The notes under the pieces: generated by a model | Databases searched by the model: none | Seen by the model: the letters and a program-made list of their open reading frames with translations, nothing else | What the model was told of the DNA's origin: nothing | Translations under genes and position numbers: made by a program | Part shown: piece by piece, positions 61,721 through 64,000 of the stretch | How positions within the stretch are numbered: the first letter of the stretch is position 1 | Layout of the letters: the number at the start of each line of letters is the position of its first letter | DNA from: Parus major | Taxonomy: Eukaryota; Chordata; Aves; Passeriformes; Paridae | Length of the DNA stretch: 64,000 nt | NCBI RefSeq assembly: GCF_001522545.3 | Contig: NC_031776.1 | Coordinates: forward strand, 25,205,995 to 25,269,994 | Reading direction: 5' to 3'

Positions 61721-62898
61721 GAAATGGGCTTTTTTGTCCCTTCTGTAGAGGCTTAAGGCACTTATCAACAGTTCAGCTAATAATTCAAGTTTGGCACGGG
61801 TCTAGATTGTTCTTGTGCCTCATTCATGTATCTTGTAGCTGATACATATGCTAGTTTGGATTTAGGGCCCATCTTCCTTATCTCTGAGGGAATTTGCATG
61901 CCCCACTGCTCCCCTTGCACAATGAGGAAAGCCTGACCCTCCAGCTTGTGAAAATCACCCCACAGCTTGTGAAAATTATCCCAGTTTTGCATCAAAAATT
62001 TTGCCTGGTTCTAGTGATCCAGCCCTGACTGGGAGAGATAACTTGACCAGCCAGAACCAAGCTGGGCTGACAGGAAATTGGCAAGCTCAGTTCTGCACAG
62101 AGCTGCTCAGCTGGGCTGCTGCTGCGTGGGATGCGAGGATAAGGAATCCTTCCGGGATGAGATCTGGGACACAGCTCAGCCCTGTGTGTGGGCTTCACTA
62201 CCAGGGTCACATAAGACCCCTGCTCCTGAAACAAAATTTTAGAAGAGTGCTTAGCATAGTTTGAATATCCCAGCGTGGGGTGGGGGTAAGGGAGCAGCTG
62301 GTGGGCTCTTCCTCTCACCCTTCATCCTCATGGGAATTAAACATGAGAGCTAAGTGCTCGCTTTTCTGAAGCTATTATTGGCAACCAATGCAAAATGTCC
62401 CTTTTCATGACAAGTAAATGACCTGCTAAGTACAAGCTATAAAAATTCAGGTCATGTTTTCTGTTTCATTAATATGCTGCCTGACAAAGCCTTTGCCTGC
62501 TGGGGCTCTCTGCTGGGGAATGGGAGTTAGAAAACCCTTAAGGATTTCTCACCATCATTATGAGATAGAAAGGCAAACAGGCTTCTGAAGGAAAGATGGC
62601 TCCCAAAAGACAGGCTTTGTGTCCTGATCTCGTGAAGAACCACAGGAGGAGGCAAGTAATGCCATCTACACACACAGTCCCAGTAGTGTGGGGTTCGAAT
62701 GCTTTTATGTTTCACTAATAGCTAGGCCTGACTGTCCCAGAAGTCAATAAGAAGGTTCTTTTGATTGCAACAGGCAGTGGACTAAAAATGCTATTTAGAC
62801 ACAGAAATGTATGCTAAGTTGGCAAGGAGGGGGAGAAAAACAGCATTAAACAGAAAGAGAATCCAAGGGAGAGTCTCTCTGAAATGTTTTTCCACAAA
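61721..62898. other. non-coding spacer between two CR1 copies
   Basis: A 21-bp near-tandem repeat (cagcttgtgaaaat at 61942 and 61963) is present. The segment 62030-62290 is more GC-rich than its surroundings, with 87- and 108-codon frames but no domain. A ggttcgaat motif at 62692-62700 resembles a tRNA B box but has no tRNA around it. Confidence 0.5.
61942..61982. repeat. 21-bp tandem duplication
   Basis: cagcttgtgaaaatcaccc followed by cagcttgtgaaaattatcc, period 21, three to four differences. Small slippage duplication. Confidence 0.8.
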
Positions 62899-63330
62899 AA
62901 TCATAGAAGCATTTACATTGGGAAAGCTCCCTAAAATCATCAAGTCTAGCCATTAACCCAGCACTGCCAAGGCCACTACTAAACCATCTTCCTAAGTGTC
63001 TTAGGAAACCATCTTTTAAATACCTCCAGGGCTGATAACTCCACCACTTCATGGCAAACCAGTTCCAAGGCCTGACCACCTAACAGTGAATATTTTTTTT
63101 TTCTAAGAAACATCCAATCTTAATCTTCCCTTGTGCAACCTGAGGACATTTTCTCTCATCCTCTCCCTGGAGGATGACCCTCACCTGGCTACAACCTTCT
63201 TTCAGTGAGTTGTAGAGGGCAATAAGGTCACCCCAGAGCCTCCTTTTCTCCAGGATAAACACCTCCAGCTCCCTCAAATGGCTCTTATAGGACTTGTGCG
63301 CCAAACCCTTCACCAGCTTCCATGGCTACT
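62899..63330 (-). mobile_element. CR1 LINE fragment, 3' end toward lower coordinates
   Basis: Antisense CR1 landmarks occur in order: aatcatagaa, ccattaacccagcactg, aaatacctccagg, aagaaacatccaatctta, cctgaggacattttctctc, taaggtcaccccagagcct, ccttttctccagg, acacctccagctccctca and acccttcaccagcttc. It keeps about 430 bases, more of the 5' side than the 61430 copy. Both share the ccattaacccagcactg block, so they belong to a similar subfamily. Their different truncation points suggest two separate insertions in the same orientation about 1.2 kb apart. Inactive; the overlapping minus frames (62846-63313) carry no recognisable enzyme motif. Confidence 0.95.
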
Positions 63331-64000
63331 GTAGTCTTTGGGCCAGAAACATCAAGAATTTACTGGAGATTTTTTATGTGGTTGTTCTTTCCACATGACA
63401 CTGTCTTTCAGAAATCAGAGAACTGTCTCCCTGCAGGAGACATCCAAGGTGGATTTAGAAGGTGCATCACTTCTAGCTGTAACTACAGGGATTTCCCATA
63501 AAGGATGTAGCAAGGCTGGACCTTCATTCACATGTTTGGCTCACGCTGGATGAATCTAAAGCTGGGTTCTGGATCTAAAACCTTTTCCCTGGTGTAGGGA
63601 ACTTGGGCTTGAAAGAATTTGAAGAGCATTAGGTTTTGCTCTTGGTAATATTGTGAAGGATGTGTCCTGCCTTTCTGAGTGTGTTCTCTGGGCTGGAAGC
63701 GTGGTACCTGATGGTACCTGCCTGGGGTTGAGGTTTGGCTTTCCACCTCCAAGTCAGTTCCCATCTTCTCATCTGTCTTGCTTCCTTAACTACAAGCTGA
63801 TAAAGTGAGTTTCATGTGGAGAGCATTGAGGCTGAGATGCAGCAGGGAGATCCAAATTATAACCTGACTACCATTCAGAGGGTTATAAACATATAATTTA
63901 TAAATAAAAATCAATGCCATTCAGAGGGCTATAAATATTTCCTTGAGCCACCAGGTATTTCCAGGTTTGGCATCCAGGTGTTTTACAGATGAATTACTTC
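63331..64000. other. non-coding DNA to window end
   Basis: No gene evidence. A 46-bp direct repeat is present: ccattcagaggg plus ttataaa or ctataaa, starting at 63871 and 63917. Confidence 0.55.
63871..63940. repeat. 46-bp direct repeat (partial second copy)
   Basis: ccattcagagggttataaa at 63871 recurs with one change at 63917. Only the first 18-20 bases of the unit are clearly shared. Confidence 0.75.

Noticed and set aside
62692..62700. tRNA B-box-like ggttcgaat
   Set aside because: No A box, no acceptor stem and no cloverleaf can be built around it.
1..64000. CRISPR arrays, operons, phage or bacterial mobile systems
   Set aside because: No regularly spaced repeats, no dense collinear genes and no Shine-Dalgarno-led frames. 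CR1 elements and simple repeats show vertebrate nuclear DNA.

Overview
The window looks like bird nuclear DNA, probably from a passerine. The clearest evidence is three 5'-truncated CR1 LINE fragments: 52905-53059 on the plus strand, and 61430-61720 and 62899-63330 on the minus strand. The plus-strand copy ends in the CR1-type tail with its imperfect attctatg-like octamers. The rest is AT-rich, mostly single-copy DNA with few interspersed repeats, no CRISPR, no rRNA or tRNA gene and no bacterial-style gene packing. The bird call is inference from the repeat family; the species cannot be read from the sequence.

No complete protein-coding gene can be supported. The longest open frames (180 codons at 16901-17443 plus and at 49088-49630 minus) show no recognisable domain and no compelling splice pattern. 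The window is best read as intergenic DNA or a very large intron. Reading splice signals by eye gives a few minus-strand exon candidates: 12263-12339 (strong sites on both sides, carries an ATG with an upstream in-frame stop), 2791-2866 (very strong acceptor, ends in a stop), the phase-compatible pair 1231-1281 and 1000-1039, and a protein-like open stretch at 28996-29207 with poly(A) signals about 0.7 kb further on. None matches a protein family I can name. They are hypotheses.

Layout. 1-12.3 kb: AT-rich DNA with four minus-strand exon candidates. 12.3-20.6 kb: no gene evidence; AT and poly-A tracts and a stretch at 13650-13810 with the texture of a conserved non-coding element. 20.65-20.96 kb: CpG-rich island with a TTTAAAA box, the best promoter candidate. 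21-41 kb: the 29 kb open stretch, a MIR-like SINE scrap at 31.73 kb, A-rich tracts. 40.95-41.17 kb: second, weaker CpG-rich patch. 41-53 kb: three short tandem duplications (periods 60, 30 and 33 bp). 53.25-53.62 kb: third CpG-rich patch, just after the plus-strand CR1. 53.6-64 kb: a possible LTR remnant at 55.2 kb, clusters of homeodomain-type motifs, and the two minus-strand CR1 copies.

How the parts could fit, as inference only: the 20.65 kb island could be the promoter of a minus-strand transcript whose second exon is 12263-12339. I did not find a convincing first-exon donor in the island, so this link is unproven.
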